Below, piece by piece: positions 12,851 to 25,399 of a DNA stretch of 64,000 nt (positions are counted from its first letter, which is position 1; every line of letters starts with the position of its first letter). Location of the stretch: the NCBI GenBank assembly GCA_016617855.1, contig JAECUM010009476.1, positions 111,704-175,703 of the forward strand, in the 5' to 3' direction. The DNA comes from Megalonaias nervosa (taxonomy: Eukaryota; Mollusca; Bivalvia; Unionida; Unionidae). The translations under genes were made by a program, and so were the position numbers. Below the pieces are notes generated by a model. That model did no database searches and was not told the DNA's origin. It saw only the letters and a program-made list of their open reading frames with translations.

Positions 12851-13762
12851 TCTCTGAGTAAATGGTTCTGTTTTCTGGATGAGATAATTGTTTCATTTTA
12901 TTTCATTAATTGTTACATATGCAATGCACATGTATAGATTTTTCATATTTTCCCAAATCCCAGTCAAAATCATCTTTATGTTCGATATTACAACTGACCA
13001 CTAATAATGTTCACACCTAGAACCTTAATAACAATGGACTAACTATAAAGAGACAAATTTTAAGGCTGGAGAAAATAATTAATGTAACTGAAAGAAGTGA
13101 AAAAGAGCAGACCACTCGCAAAAATGTGGTTTCAATGTCGGTAAAACAAATTTTGGATGTTATACATCAGAAATGATTTTGTATCCTAAAATATGTGATC
13201 TTCAAATGCAAATGTGATGCTTACTGCTAAATAATTTTGTTTTTGGATGAATGCATACAATATTTTAGCAAGAACTATTAATAAAGAATAGAATATATGT
13301 ACAGTGATTGTGGTTATTTTTCTTTAAATTGTTCTGAAACTGGACCTTGGATACTGGTCTTTTTGTACAAACCTGCTATGAGAAATTGCTTTTTGTTAGC
13401 AGAAGAGGTGGTCTCTCATAACAGTTTTTACTGTATTACCTTTACACATATTAGCACATACCCCCCCCCCAATCTGTTACAGTATCATTTGCATAAATCT
13501 GAAAGCCCTTTTAGCTAGGATGTTGTTATTTGGACAAAATCTGTACCTTCTAAGAAGTTCAAAATTGCAATTATTGACGGATGCATGATATGCCAAATGG
13601 ATACTGGGCCAGTCCATGAGCTTACTTGGCCTTACAGACAGGTGTGCTAAAAATGGTGTTTCACCCATGACTAATTAATTTAAATTGAATATTTTTATGT
13701 AAAGACATGGAATTTGAAAGAGACAGACATAAAGACAGACAAACAGAACATTGAATTATTAC
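12851..13762. other. Probable NUP98 intron, no exon seen
   Basis: This follows the splice donor of the NUP98 exon (minus strand). I could not identify the next FG-repeat exon here. It holds a C10 run at about 13461 and, near 13410-13440, an inverted copy of the transposon-like end found at 8064. Confidence 0.4.
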
Positions 13763-13935
13763 CAGTTTCTGTTGCTGCCCAAACAATGATGTTCCAGTGC
13801 TAGTGTTTATCCCAAACCCTAATCCTGTATTGGCAGGAATGGTTGTCCCAAAAGCTGTTTTATTCTGCTGACCAAACAAACCTGTAGATTGCTGCTGACC
13901 AAAGACTGAAGTCCCTGCAGAAGTGCCAAATCCAA
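13763..13935 (-). CDS. NUP98: NUP98 exon (FG-repeat region)
   Basis: On the minus strand this 173 bp segment opens after a TTTAG acceptor and ends at a CTG|GTAATA donor. It encodes a Gly-Phe-Thr-Ser-Gln peptide with FG and GLFG-type repeats, including FGTSAGTSVFGQQQ, GLFGQQ and NKTAFGTT. GLFG repeats are the hallmark of the NUP98 family, the nuclear pore protein that binds karyopherins and RNA export factors. The segment follows the exon at 15523-15667, whose LRLEDY motif in NUP98 lies directly after the Rae1/Gle2-binding (GLEBS) region, so exon order agrees with the gene. The intron between the two is about 1.6 kb. Nothing suggests a pseudogene: both junctions are canonical and the frame is open. 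Confidence 0.8.
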
Positions 13936-15522
13936 CTAAAGTGATACCAATTTTGTCATTATTATTATTTGTTTGGCAATTGCAAAAAATTACTCACAAT
14001 TTAAATTCAATAGAAAAGCTACATTTCTACACTTAGTTTAGTAATGATTTCTGTTGTTAATATTACATAGTTTCAATACTTCATATAAAATTCATTTATT
14101 GTGTATACTTCAAAAGTGGAAACATCCCTATCATGACTAATTAAATCAGACTTAAAAATATTCCATTTAGACAATGACTGTACCTTTTGTATAGATAATG
14201 AACCTGATTACCATTCTATTGTTAAATGTCCAATGTAGAATCTTTTTTTTTCCATTAATGCTAATTGTTAAAATTTTATGCAAAGATCCTGTAATAACTA
14301 TAACATCATGCAAACCTGCTTTATTCATGGTAAAATCATTCCATTTCTGGGGATAAATGTATGTGTATGTACCAGAATTAAATGTATTAACACAGTAATG
14401 TAATTTTGACAATTGGTCAATATTACAGAATAAATGCTTATTCTTATTTTTATTCTTCTTATTATTAATTAGTAATTACATTTTGCAAGTTTTATTAAAC
14501 AAATATCAAAGCAAAATTCATTAAAAATTAAAACAAACTTTCAAAATCCATACTGAAAACATGAAAGAAATAAAAACATATAGATAACACTGCATACTAT
14601 TAAAATTTTATTTTGTCAAAATCTTTTTATGGGTATACAAATGTAAGGAGATTGTTTTTTAACAAATGATGTTTTTCTCTTTAATGATTCAAAACTGCAT
14701 CATTTATCACTTTTAATCTGAAATCATTTTTGTTCTCATGCTTAAGTAAAAACAAAAATAGAATAAATAGGGTGTTTCCCTTCAGCAAGTCCATAATTAC
14801 ATAGTAAATCATTTCCGATTCCTACATTTCACATTTCTCATAAATTATTGGAAACTTAAATGGAATGAGCAATATTAGACAAAGGGAAAGTATTTAATTC
14901 AAAATGCAAGTAGATCAAAATCATAATAATAAAATGGCATCAATTTTCTCAAGAAATCTAACTTAACAAACTATGAATTCACTATTTTACAGGGGGTACC
15001 AGTTTTGTGGTTTTGTGGTTTTTAAGAACCATGAATTTAAAGACCCATACAGTAGTGATCTTTCCATACAAACAATGGAATCTTTTCAGATTTCAATCCA
15101 GACCAAGACAGCAAAGAAAGGCATTTCCATCGTATAAAATTGGGCCAACTTTGTGTGGAGCTTCTATTTGCTATAGCGCTGGCCGTCACGGTGAACGTCA
15201 TCTTGAATGTAGAATTTGATAATACTCTAGAAATCAACAGTTTTCTAGATTATTAGAAAAGCTGAAAGATGAAGAAACTATGGAGAAGAAGAAGAAGAAA
15301 AAAGGCAAAAGATAAAATCCTGATGTCAAAAAGGCCAGAACAAGGTCAACATTTACTCTCCTGTTTACATCATCTTTTTGGAGTCTTTGGCAAAGCCACA
15401 AAAATTCAAAAATTGTTTTCAAAGATAACACTTGAATTGAAGTACCTACAGCATTATATATTTTCAATGTTCTGCTCAACATACACAGGCTAAATACATG
15501 AAAACTCTGTCCTTTAAAGTAC
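13936..15522 (-). other. NUP98 intron
   Basis: A 1,587 bp intron between two recognisable NUP98 exons, GT-AG on the minus strand. The small frames inside it, including a Lys/Arg-rich one near 15270-15320, have no recognisable domain. Confidence 0.7.
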
Positions 15523-15667
15523 CTGATGTTCCAAAGCCAGTGCCACTACCAGCACCAACAAAATTGAATCCTCTGGTCACTGTAGTCGGGGTAGTTCCAA
15601 ACCGAGTACCACTCATTGGTTGTTGCTTGCTCCTCCGGTTTACTATATAATCTTCCAATCTCAATTC
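15523..15667 (-). CDS. NUP98: NUP98 exon (just after the GLEBS region)
   Basis: This 145 bp exon on the minus strand starts after a TTTACACAG acceptor and ends at a CATCAG|GTACTT donor. Its translation starts ELRLEDYIVNRR and continues into Phe-Gly-rich sequence (TRFGTTP, GFNFVGAG, GTGFGTSG). ELRLEDY followed by an Asn-Arg pair is the conserved segment just downstream of the GLEBS motif of NUP98, the site through which NUP98 holds the mRNA export factor Rae1. Earlier exons (N-terminal FG repeats and GLEBS) must lie to the right, and later ones (rest of the FG region, autoproteolytic domain, NUP96 part) to the left. I could not identify them in this window. Recognition rests on this motif plus the FG context. 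Confidence 0.85.
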
Positions 15668-18600
15668 CTGTGTAAAGACAAATTTCTCCTTTAAATTTTG
15701 TGACTGCCTAATTGCCTCCAGCTAACAGCTGTTGATCTATCAGATAACTACTTTAGATATTAATTTCTCAACAACATTTCTTATAACCCAATGAAACCTC
15801 AATACTGTACAAATTGTGAAGCTGCTGCTGATATAAATTATTATGACTGATATTGATGTACTTTATTGTTACCACAGAGATGCTGCTAGAATTTTATCAG
15901 AAAGGGGGATCTCCCCCTTGTCACCAAAGAAAAACAGGAGATGAGGAAAATATGGTTTCGAGGAGGGGAATTACCATAGTTCTTTATTTACCCATTATTT
16001 CCCCAACACTTAAATATCTCTCTTTCTTCCTGCTCCAATCTGCTTGGTATCTATTGGAATCCAAATCCTCTACCTGCATAAACATTACTTTGTTGAATGT
16101 TTCAGAGTTTAATCTGTTCCTCATTTGTGTATGAATATTATTCTGTGATGAGGACCCCCTTTCAGTCTATTGTCTGATGGGGTATATGCATAGCTAGCTT
16201 ACCAGTTTGAACAAACTGGGAAACTGTTCTTTTTGGTTGTTTTGTAGAATTTTCCATTTCATAGATATTAACTGATGGATATCTCTCTGCTCCAAAATGC
16301 ATGTGATATGTTGACTCAACCTGTCATATGAGTTAAGGACCTAAATGCCAATTTCTAACATAAAAGGTTATTTACTCTCCTATTTTGGTAAATATTATAC
16401 AACATACTTCCCATCCTGGGGCGATGAAGAATGAAAAGAATCTTTAATGTTCATCTGAAACTTCATAAGTTCCAGTGTTTATCAAAAACCACCACTTCCA
16501 TTTAGGCATTATGGGGTTGCAGACTACATGCAAGAGTTACATACCTTAAAATACAAACAGCCTGAAAATGTGAAAAAGCTATGCACCTCCGAAACTGAAG
16601 ATTTGACGATGCACCTACACAGATGAAGATTTGACATGTCTACCAATGGTAGTGCTCCACTGAGAATGTAAACACTGTTATGAAGAATTTTACTTAGTTT
16701 GACTTATAATCAAGACATATATTAGATTAACCTTAGTAAGTCATCACACCAAAACAAAATAAAGGGGTTAAGAGATCATAACTATTTTTTTAGACTATTA
16801 TATACAAGTCTGCTGACCTGGTTAGCATATGGACAATATCCAAACCAGGATATAAAATCATCAGATAGCAAGGGCACTTACTTAGTGGCAATGGTGTAGA
16901 GTGATTTTCATCCTAATCATTGACTATTATCTCACCTTCAGGTAATGGAACCAAGACTGTACATGCACAAATGTGTGAAAACATCATCAATTGCATGACC
17001 CCTATAGTACAAACGATTTTCGGTTATAAATAATGGGTGGAATTTCCAAGCATCCTTTTGTATTAACCTACACCTGTATGCTTTTGAATGGACAGGGGTG
17101 TTTTGATCAAACAAATATCCTATTTAATTTTTTCAATTCTTTTTTATTCAGTTTATCTTAATAGTTAAATAAAAAGTTTTCACTGGGCAGAGTGCATTTT
17201 TATATGTGCACCTTTGAACTGATTTTGCAGGAGTTCTCATCAATGCTTTCCAAGGGCACAAATTCGTAAACTTTTTGCATGATTTGCACACTCATGCATG
17301 CTGGCAGCATCTCTGTTACAATAATTAGACTGGTAATTCATGCCAATATACATACTTTTTTATTTGCTGAAAAGCTCTGTATCTGTTGTTTTGATTGTGT
17401 AGTTTGTTATAAAATAATTCCCAATTAATTGAAAACAAGGAAATGTCATTTTTTTATTTTGCTAATGAATCATCCATATTATGGCATGTGTCTGATGAAG
17501 GTTTATGTATGCCAGTTACAGATCAATATATAAGTTGTAATTTGACTAGTTAATCACCAAGGAATAAAATGTAACTCTACCAGTGCATTCCTAAAATAAA
17601 AATCTCACACTTGGACCTGTATGTCAGCAGTGTTTCTGTTGAACAGATATCAAATATACACCAATGTGTACAGCAGTACTAGAGTATTCACATCTGAATA
17701 AAGATCTAGATATAACTTATGTTGTACATTTTCAACCTATCATGCACCTGAAAACTATTACAAAATCAATATTGTCTGTTAATTCATGCTGCCTTGTATC
17801 AATTGCCAATCCAACTGTTCAAAACATGGTACAAGTTGCCTAACAAGCTCCAAGCAAACTGCCTATTCAACCTGTACATGGGTAAAAAGAAATAAACTAA
17901 ACTTAACTGGTGCATGCACATGGCATGCTGCTGATTTTCAACTGACAAGTTTGTAAAACAAAAATTGTAAATGTCAACATCTCTTTGTGAAGGAATATGC
18001 CGCTTGATAATTTTTTCAAACTGATCACATTCTGATCATAGATATGTATGTACTGTATAGATTTGTGTTAAATGGCATGTCAGCACAATAATGGCTATAT
18101 GGTACCAATAAAATCTAAAGATCTACAAATCTTTTCATACTTATGCATGTATCAGTGTTACCAATTAAATCTAAACATCTACAAATCTTTTCATAGTTAT
18201 GCATGTATCAGTGTTCAATGCAAGTTGACATAACAATGGCTATATGGTACAGATTAAAATTAAAGATTTACAAATCTGATGACAGAATTTATATATACAA
18301 ACATAATGTAAATTCTTACTACTTTCCTGGGAAGCCATTTTCATGGTTTTTGGAAAAACGAAATTTTCATAAATACCAGACCTGCCAACATTAAGAAGAC
18401 ATTCTCAGTAAGGCAGTTGATATTTTTCCCCAAGTGAGACCAATTTCCAGTAATGTGTATGAAGATATTGTAATACCTAACTCAGCAAACCAAAGTACTG
18501 AGCACTATTAAGAACTACATTCCTTTATCAATAATAATGCTAATAATGATAATGTAAAAACATGAAACAATGTCCGAAAAGCATGATGCAGTTCAGTATG

Positions 18601-20030
18601 TTGTAATACCTTAATGGTACTGTGAATGGAGTTCTGCATGCATAAACATCGTCCAACTAATGTGTGAAGATTATCTGATGTTAAATGTTCAGATATGAGA
18701 TAATGTTTGACCTACGAGACTATGGCATATTTGATCATGTCATTTTTATCTGTCACTGAAAACGTCTACCATGTGTGTCTTTCCTGAACGTATGCCACCC
18801 ACCCACCATTGTTTAGATCGCTGTCTACATCTCTTATAAATGTGTACTCTGTGTTCTATACTAAATGTGAGTATAAAACCTTGCTCTGGTCCTCGTAATG
18901 TCACGCTTTCGTCACGAGTATTAATGAATGCGTCAAGGAATTCATCTAAAAGACAAAAACAGTGCTACAAGCCCTGGGACATCAACATTAAGTGGAAAGA
19001 AGTTCACATGTTAACAGTTATTGTGCCCAAATCATTCCATGTTGGACCATGCATGTGTCGTGTTGGAATTTCACATGAATAGTTTAGGAAATGAATTATA
19101 TTACCTTCCATGATTTTGGATTATCAAAGCCAGAAATATGATGTTAGTCCATAAATTAGTGACTTCAACCACCCGGTGAGTTTTGTTACTGGAACAGCGG
19201 AGATGCAGGATAGGGATGGAATCAATGTGCCCGGCCGAAGAATCACATTTCTCTTGTCAGATTTTTGTTGAACAATAAGTTAGAACTAATGTTACTGTTT
19301 ATTATTGTAAGTTCTTGGTTATGTAGAACTTGTTATTTTACTTTAATGTGCAGAAATAGTATGCACTTGATACGGACTATTTCTAACCGTATTACGACTC
19401 ATTGCATCACCAGTACGTTGTACTCTAGCTCGATTCGCATCGAAATTCACTTGTCCGTTTCGTTCAGTTCTAAGTAATCATAGGTATGAATATACAAGTA
19501 AGGTTAAAAGTAAAAATGCACACCACGGACATTGAGAGGACAACTTAATTCTGTCTAAATTTTGTGTTCAGAGGGATTTTTCCATGCAGTTTGAACAGTT
19601 GACTTGGTTACCGCCATGGCTAGCCCTGAGAAGGACAAACAATGATTGGCTAGCTAAGGTCATGTGACGTGAATTGGCGTCAATATTATTAGTGCAAAAC
19701 AGTGCACAGGTAGCTGTAAGAGCGGCAAAGTATGAACATCTAAATAGAAAAGGATTTCGGCCACATATTCTAATTCCAATCGAAAACCATAATTTATATT
19801 TTTTTACATAACTGATATTAACTTTGGCACTTTAAAATCCCCAAACTGAATCATATTGTTATGAGAAATTTTAAATAGATTTATTACATGATTGCTATTG
19901 AATTTAAATGCTTTATAATTATTATATAATTCTGTATAAAGCTGCTGCTATCTCCCACCACACTGCTCAAGTACACTTGTACTAAAATTATTATTTCTTT
20001 TCATTTAATTCACGCTACCATATCAGAATG
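15668..20030. other. Gene-poor DNA upstream of the NUP98 exon
   Basis: Probably intronic or 5' flanking DNA of NUP98. No further exon could be supported. A stretch at about 19600-19650 has a Kozak-like ACCGCCATGG but opens only a very short frame (ATG to TGA within 10 codons). An imperfect tandem repeat lies at 18103-18280 and is listed separately. Confidence 0.4.
18103..18280. repeat. Imperfect tandem repeat of about 62 bp, 2-3 copies
   Basis: Two adjacent units share TCTACAAATCTTTTCATA then TTATGCATGTATCAGTGTT. A third, partial unit follows near 18240 (GGCTATATGGTAC...AAAGATTTACAAATCT). The first copy is also preceded by GGCTATATGGTACCAAT. Confidence 0.7.
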
Positions 20031-20315
20031 TGTTACAGTCAATATAATAAATCTAGCTGTTAATACACAGGAAAAATAATATAATTAATTTCACCATAAT
20101 ATAGTGTACTATAACGTTGTCTTTTGGCATTTAGACAAACAAGTCTGCTCTATGTTATCTGAAATTGATAGTGTTGTGACAAACACTGTGTTTATGTAAA
20201 GTCACTATGCGGGACTGAAAAGCATGTTCTATCTCGCTTTAGTTTTTATTTATTAAAAATCATTTTTAAGTCCTGAACTCTGGTCTTTTCGATATTTAAC
20301 ACACTGGGTGTTACA
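20031..20315 (+). repeat. Candidate 5' LTR end of the gypsy element
   Basis: Sequence starting TGTTACAGTC at 20031 and ending GGGTGTTACA at 20315 lies just before a primer-binding-like stretch (TTTTTGGTGGCAAGCGGTGG, 20318-20337), and gag starts about 150 bp later. TG...CA ends and position suit a Ty3/gypsy LTR. No second LTR is present because the element is cut off at its 3' side, so the left boundary is a guess. Confidence 0.35.
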
Positions 20316-20462
20316 ACTTTTTGGTGGCAAGCGGTGGGATGGTAAAAATATATTTGCCATCCAGGATTCGAACCTAATAGACCAGCATAAATTTGAACCG
20401 CAAGTGTGGTGGACAGTGACACTTGTAAATTACTGTATATACGTTAAAATTTGAAGAAAAAA

Positions 20463-21508
20463 ATGGCTGATTCTCCTGATCAGGAGGTTGTATTTAGAGT
20501 TGACATAGGTGAATCTGAGGCTGGTCAAGGCGATGTTATATATGATGAGGGCCCTGGCGACGGAAGGGAAGATTCTCGTAAAGATATAGAAAGAGAAAGG
20601 CATGAGCATGCCATAAACAATATAAAACAAGACTTTAATGATGTTGAGAGATTTTATTTTCATTCACGTCCATCAATGCAGCCGACACCATATAGCAGGA
20701 GTACATTTCCTACTTTGAGAACTGCGCAGAGCTCGGACGATGGAGTGACCGTGACAAAATTCTGGCGCTTAGTGCAAGCCTTAGGGGTGCTGCAGGTAAT
20801 TTCTACATCAGTCTCTCTGTTGAGGAGAAACAGTCATATTCAGCTCTGGTTGGGAAACTTGGGCAAAGGTTCGGAAGCACCCGTCAGCAAAACCGATGGC
20901 TTTCAAGATTGGAAGCAAGAAAACATCAGTCTGGTGAGTCCATAGCAGTACTTGGGGACAGTCTTCGTCAGATGGCACAAAAGGCTTATTCCAACCTGGG
21001 CGCAGTTGCACAAGAAGCCATTGCACTGAACCAATTATACAAAGCAATTTCATTAGAGATGAAGTGTACATGTATGGATAGGGAATGCAAAACTGTTGCA
21101 GAAGCAGTTGATGTGATTGAAAGATATGAAGCAGTAATTGGGGATAATAATGCAAGGAAGTCAAGTGTCAGAGGCGTAGCTGGGCTAAATGATCAGTCAG
21201 AAGAAACAAGTTCGTACAAAAGTGGGCGAGCTGACCCTACTCTAGAAAATACCCTGAAACAAGTTATGGAAAAGCTAGATAAAATTGAAAAGAACAATAA
21301 ATCTAGATGGGAGACGAAGCCTCAAATTCAACCATTTAAAAGTAGATCTTGCTTTATCTGCAATTCTCCAGATCACTTGTTCCATAAATGCCCAATTTTC
21401 CAAAAGTGTCAAAGTCAGATGGAAGCTGGAAATTATACATACAAAAGAGCGAACACTCAGCAGAGTCAGTATAAACAACAGGGAAACAGCAAACCATCAG
21501 CTCATTAG
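20463..21508 (+). pseudogene. gag: Ty3/gypsy gag (one frameshift)
   Basis: Gag forms the particle that packages the retroelement RNA. Translation starts at the ATG at 20463 (MADSPDQEVV) with an acidic N-terminus. Around 20738 the reading passes from frame 3 to frame 2, so a frameshift has occurred. The downstream part reads DRDKILALSASLRGAA and then a helical capsid-like region. A single zinc knuckle C-x2-C-x4-H-x4-C (CFICNSPDHLFHKC) sits near 21350-21391, followed by a Gln/Lys/Ser-rich tail and a TAG stop at 21506. About 350 codons is normal for this clade. The pol frame begins about 120 bp downstream. The element is dead because of this frameshift and the breaks in pol. Confidence 0.8.
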
Positions 21509-21621
21509 GCCAGGGGTTGATGGAAGGAAAATGACCTAAAGAAAATGATTTGATCGAAGAGACGAAGGATAAAACTGTAGATAACAAACGTTTAGGTCAG
21601 GTTGGAGAAGTTATGGGAAAA

Positions 21622-24600
21622 TAGGACAATGGACTTTATACAGCTGAAAGTATTATAGGTGTCGAGGCAAAGTTTCTTGTTGACAGTGGTTACACTTCTA
21701 CTCTTTTGTCGCACTCTCTGTTTCAAAAGATACCTTATGAAAAATGACCTGCTCTTGTGGTTGCACCACAAGAAGTTCAGGGAGTAAATGGTCAACATCT
21801 ACAAGTTTACAGACAAGTCCTATTGAATATTGTATTTGGTGGTGTTCCATACGCACAGACTGTGATTGTGTGCGACATTATCCCTGAGGGTATCCTTGGA
21901 CAAGATTTTATGCTTACGTTTCCCAGTAAAATTGACTACAAGAACTTGACTATTCAGACAAAATATGCTGATATACAATGCTGGTTTGGGGGAGAAGTTT
22001 CAATGTCATGTAGAGTTGTTGCAAAATGTACCATTACTATACCTGCTAACTCCTACATGTGGCTACCAGTCATGATACCAGGAACTGAACACCTTTCAGA
22101 CATCGGACTTGTTGAATCAAACAAAGAGCTCTTTGAAAAAGAACATTTATGTATTGTTCAGGGCGTTATTAACACAAGAAGGGAATACAACGTGTTGCAG
22201 GTCGTCAATGAAAATGACTCATATGTTAATGTATATCCAAATATGAAGCTGGGCTCTTGTGAATCAGTATACACAGAAGAAACGACAGAACAGAGATGTG
22301 CTACAGTTCTTATGCACAGTGCAGATGATGCTCCAGACAAGGTGCCTGGGCATCTTGAATTATTGCAAAGAAGTTCCAAACATTTGAATAATGATGAAAA
22401 ACAAGCCTTCTTAGAACTACTCATTAAGTATCAGGATGTTTTCTCCAAATCAAAAGATGATCTAGGGAGTACTGACAGAGTGTTGCACTGCATCAATACC
22501 CTTCACGCCGCCCCTATACGCCAACCACCAAGAAGACAACCAGTTGGGAAACGAGAAGTCGAAGAGCAAGATATACTGAAAATGCTGGAACAGAAAATTA
22601 GTGAGCCATCAAATAATCCCTGGGCTTTCCCTGTAGTTTTGGTTACCAAGAAAGATGGATCAACACACTTCTGCGTAGACTATAGAAAACTGAATGATGT
22701 AACTGTCAAAGAAGCTTATCCAGTACCAAAGGTTGATGAATGCCTTGACGCCTTAAGTGGCTCAAAATGGTTTCATTGTATGGATCTCAACTCAGGATTC
22801 TGGCAGATTGGCTTAGACCCAAATGATAAAGAGAAAACAGCTTTTGCAACAGTCCTTGGCTTATACCAATTTACTGTAATGCCATTCGGACTTGCTGGAA
22901 GTCCTTCAACATTTGAAAGATTAATGGAAGATATATTAAGGGGATTGCAGTGGAAGGAATGCTTGATATACATGGACGATATTCTCACCCCAGCGATTTC
23001 CTTTTCTCAAAGTTTGGAACGCTTGGAACACATTTTCAAGAGACTGTTGGAGTCAAATCTGAAACTGAAACCATCGAAATGTATTTTCTTCCAGCGCAGT
23101 GCAAAATTTTTAGGCCATATCATTTCGGAAGATGGCATGTGTACTGACCCCGATAAAATTTCTGCTGTTCAAGAGTGGCCGCAACCAAAAAATCCTAAGC
23201 AAGTTCGCAGCTTTTTAGGTTTATGCTCTTATTACAGACAGTTTGTAAAGAACTTTGCTGATACTGCTAGACCTTTGCATAAGTTGTGTGAAAAAAGTGT
23301 CAAGTTTGCTTGGACGCAGGAATGCCAGGCATCCTTTGATGCTTTGAAACTAGCCCTAACCAGTACTCCAATCCTTGCTTATCCACAACCCAGGATTCGC
23401 TTTATTTTAGACACTGATGCTAGTAAATATGCAGCTGGAGCTGTACTTTCCCCAGAGCAAGATGGACATGAAAGGGTAATTGCTTACATGAGCAAAGCCT
23501 TGAATAAGCATGAAGTTTCATACTGTGTGACCAGAAAGGAGTTGCTTGCTGTAGTCTCTGCACTTCGGAAATTTCATCATTATCTTTATGGGCAAGAGGT
23601 TCTTATACGCACGGATAATTCTGCAGTCAGTTGGATACAAAATCTGAAATGTCCAACAGGGCAAGTTGCAAGATGGCTGCAAGAACTGGGCACTTACAAT
23701 CTTCATGTCACTCACAGAGCTGGTAGGAAGCACTCTTAATGCTGATGCATTATCCCGAAATCTTTGTGCTGTTTGCCGGCGGCAACAAGAATCTGACGAA
23801 ATCTCTGATGATGATTTTGAACTCTCAAATTACAAAAATGCGTCATCACCACTGTCTCAGATGTCCGGTACTCCCTCCAACGTTGCTCAGGTCTCTCTGA
23901 ACGGAAACAGTCAGAAGAAAAGTTTGGATGTTGAATCTTTCCCTGTACAAGAGAACGATTTAGACTTCGTGAGGGTCATAACTCAAGCTCAGAAGGCGCA
24001 TAAGGAGGCTGGTCCAAAACCTACTCAATGTGTTATGGTGGGATGGTCTAGCGATGAAATACGTCAAGATCAGCTGCAGCATCCCAATATTGCCCCTATC
24101 ATGGTTCCAGCTGAAGAAGGTTCTGGCAGACCTGAGTGGTCAAATATTTCAGGCAGTCCAGCAGAGCTGAAGACGTTATGGCGCAGTTGGGATAGGCTAC
24201 ACCTGAAGCATAGCATGCTGTACCGAAAATGGATAAGTGAAGATGGCAAGACCACCCATTACCAGCTTGCTGTCCCGACAAACATGAGGCGGACGTACTC
24301 AAGTACTTTCATGACGTTCCCTCGGCTGGCCATCTGGGTGCCGATAAGACACTTGAGAAAATCAAACGTAGCTTTTACTGGCCAAATATGAGAAGGGAGA
24401 TAGAAAGCTACTGCACAACCTGCGATAGCTGCGTGGCAAGGAAAACATCGAAGATATCGCGCAAGGCACCATTAGGCCAATATTTAGCTGGTGAGCCAAT
24501 GGAGCAAGTAGCAATGGATATTTTGGGTCCATTACCTAAGAGTAAAAATGGATACCGATATATCCTTGTCATGTGTGATCTGTTTACAAAATAGATGGAA

Positions 24601-24780
24601 GCTTATCCATTGCCAGATCAGGAAGCTCAGACTATTGCAAAGGTCTTTGTTGACTGCTTTGTTAGTAGATTTGGCACACCACTTCAAGTACACTCTGATC
24701 AGGGTACTAACTTCTAGTCAAAGATATTTCAAGAAATGTGTGATCTTCTTCACATCAAGAAGACAAGGACCACCATAATA
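21622..24780 (+). pseudogene. pol: Ty3/gypsy pol: protease, RT, RNase H, partial integrase
   Basis: Domains follow Ty3/gypsy order. An aspartic protease with FLVDSGYTST is at about 21676. The reverse transcriptase has PVPKVDECLDAL, MPFGLAGSPSTF and the YMDD box at 22969-22980. RNase H starts near 23401 (FILDTDASKYAAGAVLSP) and ends near HRAGRKH. The integrase has an HHCC finger (about 24310-24440, C-x2-C in SYCTTCDSC), the first Asp in AMDILGPL (about 24515) and the second in HSDQGTNF (about 24695). The third acidic residue and the C-terminus are missing, because similarity stops near 24780. Breaks seen: TGA at 21745 in the protease linker, a frameshift near 23735, another near 24290, TAG at 24592 and TAG in the motif after GTNF. 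The 3' LTR is absent. Confidence 0.92.
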
Positions 24781-24831
24781 TAATAAATAATGTGGAAGTT
24801 ATGTGATGTTCATAAACTTAAAATTTCTAAT

Positions 24832-25026
24832 GCTGATGCCAATGCCACTACTGGAAAAGTGATCCCAATGTTCATCAGTGATCACTGATGCATGTGCCAC
24901 TACTGGAAAAGTGATCCCAATGTTCACTGATACATGTGCCACTACTGAAAAAGTGATCCCAATGTTACTGTTCACTGATGCATGTGCCACTACTGGAAAA
25001 TTATCCCAATGTTTGCTGATGCATGA
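24832..25026. repeat. Minisatellite of about 45 bp, 4 copies
   Basis: Four imperfect direct units contain GCCACTACTGGAAAAGTGAT followed by CCCAATGTT and end in CACTGATGCATGT. Unit length varies slightly by small insertions. It lies directly right of the truncated gypsy end and left of the LINE remnant. Confidence 0.85.
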
Positions 25027-25399
25027 AGATTTGTCAAAAAATGGACTGACTTACTTCTATACTTTTATTCTCATACTCTTTCATAGCAGTAATACACTGG
25101 TGTTTGGTGTTAATATTGGTGGTAACTCCATTCTTGACAATTGTGCTTTGCCAACTGGGTGGATTGAGTTTGATTGTTGTGCCACTTGTAGCGATTTGTG
25201 CACCTGGAAAGAAACAAATATTTATATTGTATACTACTCATATAGCTAAAAGAATCACTATTAATATCATTTTTTTCTTGCATAAATGTTTAAAATTTAA
25301 GTTAACATATAGCAAGTATGCTTGCAAAAAAATGGAGTACTAATTTTTTGCATTATGTTCCATGGCTAGAAGCTACTGAGGAAATAAATTTAATTATTT
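25027..25399. other. No gene seen
   Basis: Short AT-rich spacer between the minisatellite and the LINE remnant. The open frames here are short and lack a domain. Confidence 0.5.

Noticed and set aside
19611..19650. Translation start with a Kozak-like ACCGCCATGG
   Set aside because: The frame stops after about nine codons, and no splice donor with further coding sequence could be supported.
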